Part shown: positions 63,288 to 64,000 of the stretch, piece by piece
How the letters are laid out: each line of letters begins with the position of its first letter
How positions within the stretch are numbered: the first letter of the stretch is position 1
Source: Haematobia irritans
Lineage: Eukaryota > Arthropoda > Insecta > Diptera > Muscidae
DNA: 64,000 bases
NCBI RefSeq assembly: GCF_050003625.1
Contig: NC_134398.1
Span: forward strand, 71,167,635-71,231,634
Direction of reading: 5' to 3'
The notes under the pieces: generated by a model
Told to the model about the DNA's origin: nothing
The model's database searches: none
What the model saw: only the letters and a program-made list of their open reading frames with translations
Position numbers and translations under genes: made by a program

Positions 63288-63493
63288 CACATAAAAAATA
63301 TCACGAAAATTCTTCCAAATAAAATTTTAATTGAGTTTTAAAAAATATTCAATTAAACAACATAATTGTATCAATTAATTTTTTAGTTAAATTTTGTGAT
63401 TGATACTATCATTTCTGTGATTGAAAACGTTTCAATTAAAAATTAATTGAATCAATTAATTGCGCAATTGAAGACAAAAAATTTTTTTGTGTG
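63288..63493. mobile_element. AATT-rich MITE with TA duplication
   Basis: TA|CACATAAAAAATATCACG to AATTTTTTTGTGTG|TA, 206 bp. Confidence 0.65.
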
Positions 63494-63500
63494 TAGGGAC

Positions 63501-63604
63501 CAGTGTTGCCAGTATTGGGGATTTTTCCCCAAATCGGGGATATTTTTCGTGGATGGGGACAAAATTTTTGAGTTGGGGATTTGGTGGGGAATTCTGGTCA
63601 GTAA
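63501..63604 (+). repeat. hAT-like MITE left end, cut by a mariner insertion
   Basis: CAGTGTTGCCAGTATTGGGG and CCCCAAATCGGGGATATTTTT repeat the GGGGATTT theme. The sequence changes at 63604 where the mariner terminal repeat begins. Confidence 0.5.
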
Positions 63605-64000
63605 AGGGTGATACGGTCAAAATTTGGTCAATATAAACTTGACGCATTTCTTTCAATTTTGCATTTAAAAAACCTGAACACCCCTCATTTTGAAGGTGTG
63701 TGTGTGTGTAGAATGTTGCTCCTATTTTGATTTTGGAATTCACTCTTCAGTTGTCAAAATGCCGTCCAAGCAAGAAGAGCAGCGTATCAAAATTTTGCTC
63801 GCGCATCGCGAAAATCCGAGCTACTCGCACGCAAAGCTGGCAAAATCGCTAAAAGTTGCCAAATCAACCGTTACAAATGTAGTTAAAGTGTTTGGGGAAC
63901 GTTTGTCGACAGCCAGGAAGTCTGGATCGGGGGGAAATCGAAAACCGGAAGCCGCTGAGACGACAAAGAGAGTTGCCGGTAGTTTCAAGCGAAACCCTAA
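63605..64000 (+). mobile_element. mariner/Tc1-type element, 5' part, continues past the window
   Basis: AAGGGTGATACGGTCAAAATT after TA looks like a terminal repeat; a (GT)n tract at 63696-63710 lies in the leader, and the transposase frame starts at 63759. Confidence 0.7.
63759..64000 (+). CDS. mariner/Tc1-type transposase N terminus, open to window end
   Basis: ATG at 63759 opens 80 codons without a stop: MPSKQEEQRIKILLAHREN, SYSHAKLAKSLKVAKSTVTN, ERLSTARKSGSGGNRK and TTKRVAGSFKRNP. The L-A-K-S-L-K-V-A-K-S-T-V-T helix-turn-helix followed by a G-S-G-G-N-R-K hinge is the bipartite paired-like DNA-binding domain of this group. Codon use is GC-richer than the flanks. Whether the DDE/D domain is intact lies outside the window. 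Confidence 0.75.
   Translation, partial: MPSKQEEQRIKILLAHRENPSYSHAKLAKSLKVAKSTVTNVVKVFGERLSTARKSGSGGNRKPEAAETTKRVAGSFKRNP

Overview
The window is nuclear DNA of a higher fly, most likely a calyptrate (muscid-type) fly. This rests on the strong A+T richness, short 59-72 bp introns beside very long ones, a protein of the insect BCAR3/SH2D3C (NSP) family, and an interspersed-repeat population of dipteran type: DINE-1/INE-1-like elements with (GTCC/GTCT)n blocks, Tc1/mariner transposases and many TA-targeting MITEs. No species can be named from sequence alone.

I can support only one host gene. It lies on the + strand, with a possible promoter near 14995, a first recognisable ATG at 15118, and coding exons at 15118-15304, 15377-15532, 26829-27024, 33891-34296, 58778-58880, 58941-60151, 60215-60679 and 60739-61145. 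A good donor follows 61145, so the gene continues beyond the window. The exons join in phase at every junction, giving about 1043 residues: an N-terminal SAM domain, a linker, an SH2 domain split over three exons, a long Gln/Ser/Pro-rich linker with a proline-rich SH3-type ligand, and most of a CDC25/RasGEF-like domain. This is the architecture of an NSP-family adaptor (BCAR3/SH2D3C; Drosophila CG9098), which in mammals couples receptor/integrin signalling to p130Cas and Rap-type GTPases.

Almost everything else is transposable-element sequence, mostly in introns. 1-9390: DINE-1-like elements (types A, B, C), a poly-C-bounded insertion and small foldbacks. 9650-14420: an old TGTTTG-rich MITE, a Penelope-like (GIY-YIG) remnant with inverted ends, and a hAT MITE with a perfect 8-bp target duplication. 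First long intron (15.5-26.8 kb): a Tc1 remnant, a 2.26-kb TGTTTG MITE, a long foldback, a mariner remnant, a SINE. Second (27-33.9 kb): a SINE body with a nested hAT MITE, a 125-bp tandem array, CACTGAAAAA MITEs and a possible alternative first exon. The 24.5-kb SH2 intron (34.3-58.8 kb) holds a mariner split by a 979-bp MITE, a three-level nest (39.5-43.1 kb), a 5.9-kb Transib-like insertion with RSS-like ends (45261-51181), a Tc1 split by two later insertions, a LINE endonuclease fragment and a pogo/Tigger-like fragment. After 61146: another young TGTTTG MITE, a SINE head, DINE-like and AATT MITEs, and the start of an intact-looking mariner reading frame cut by the window end.

The most notable points are an internal repeat period of almost exactly 153 bp shared by several sequence-diverged DINE-1-like families; the TGTTTG MITE family, with dense short-word arrays and captured tRNA-like modules; the RSS-like ends of the 5.9-kb insertion; and several nested insertions whose target duplications can be read from the interrupted element.
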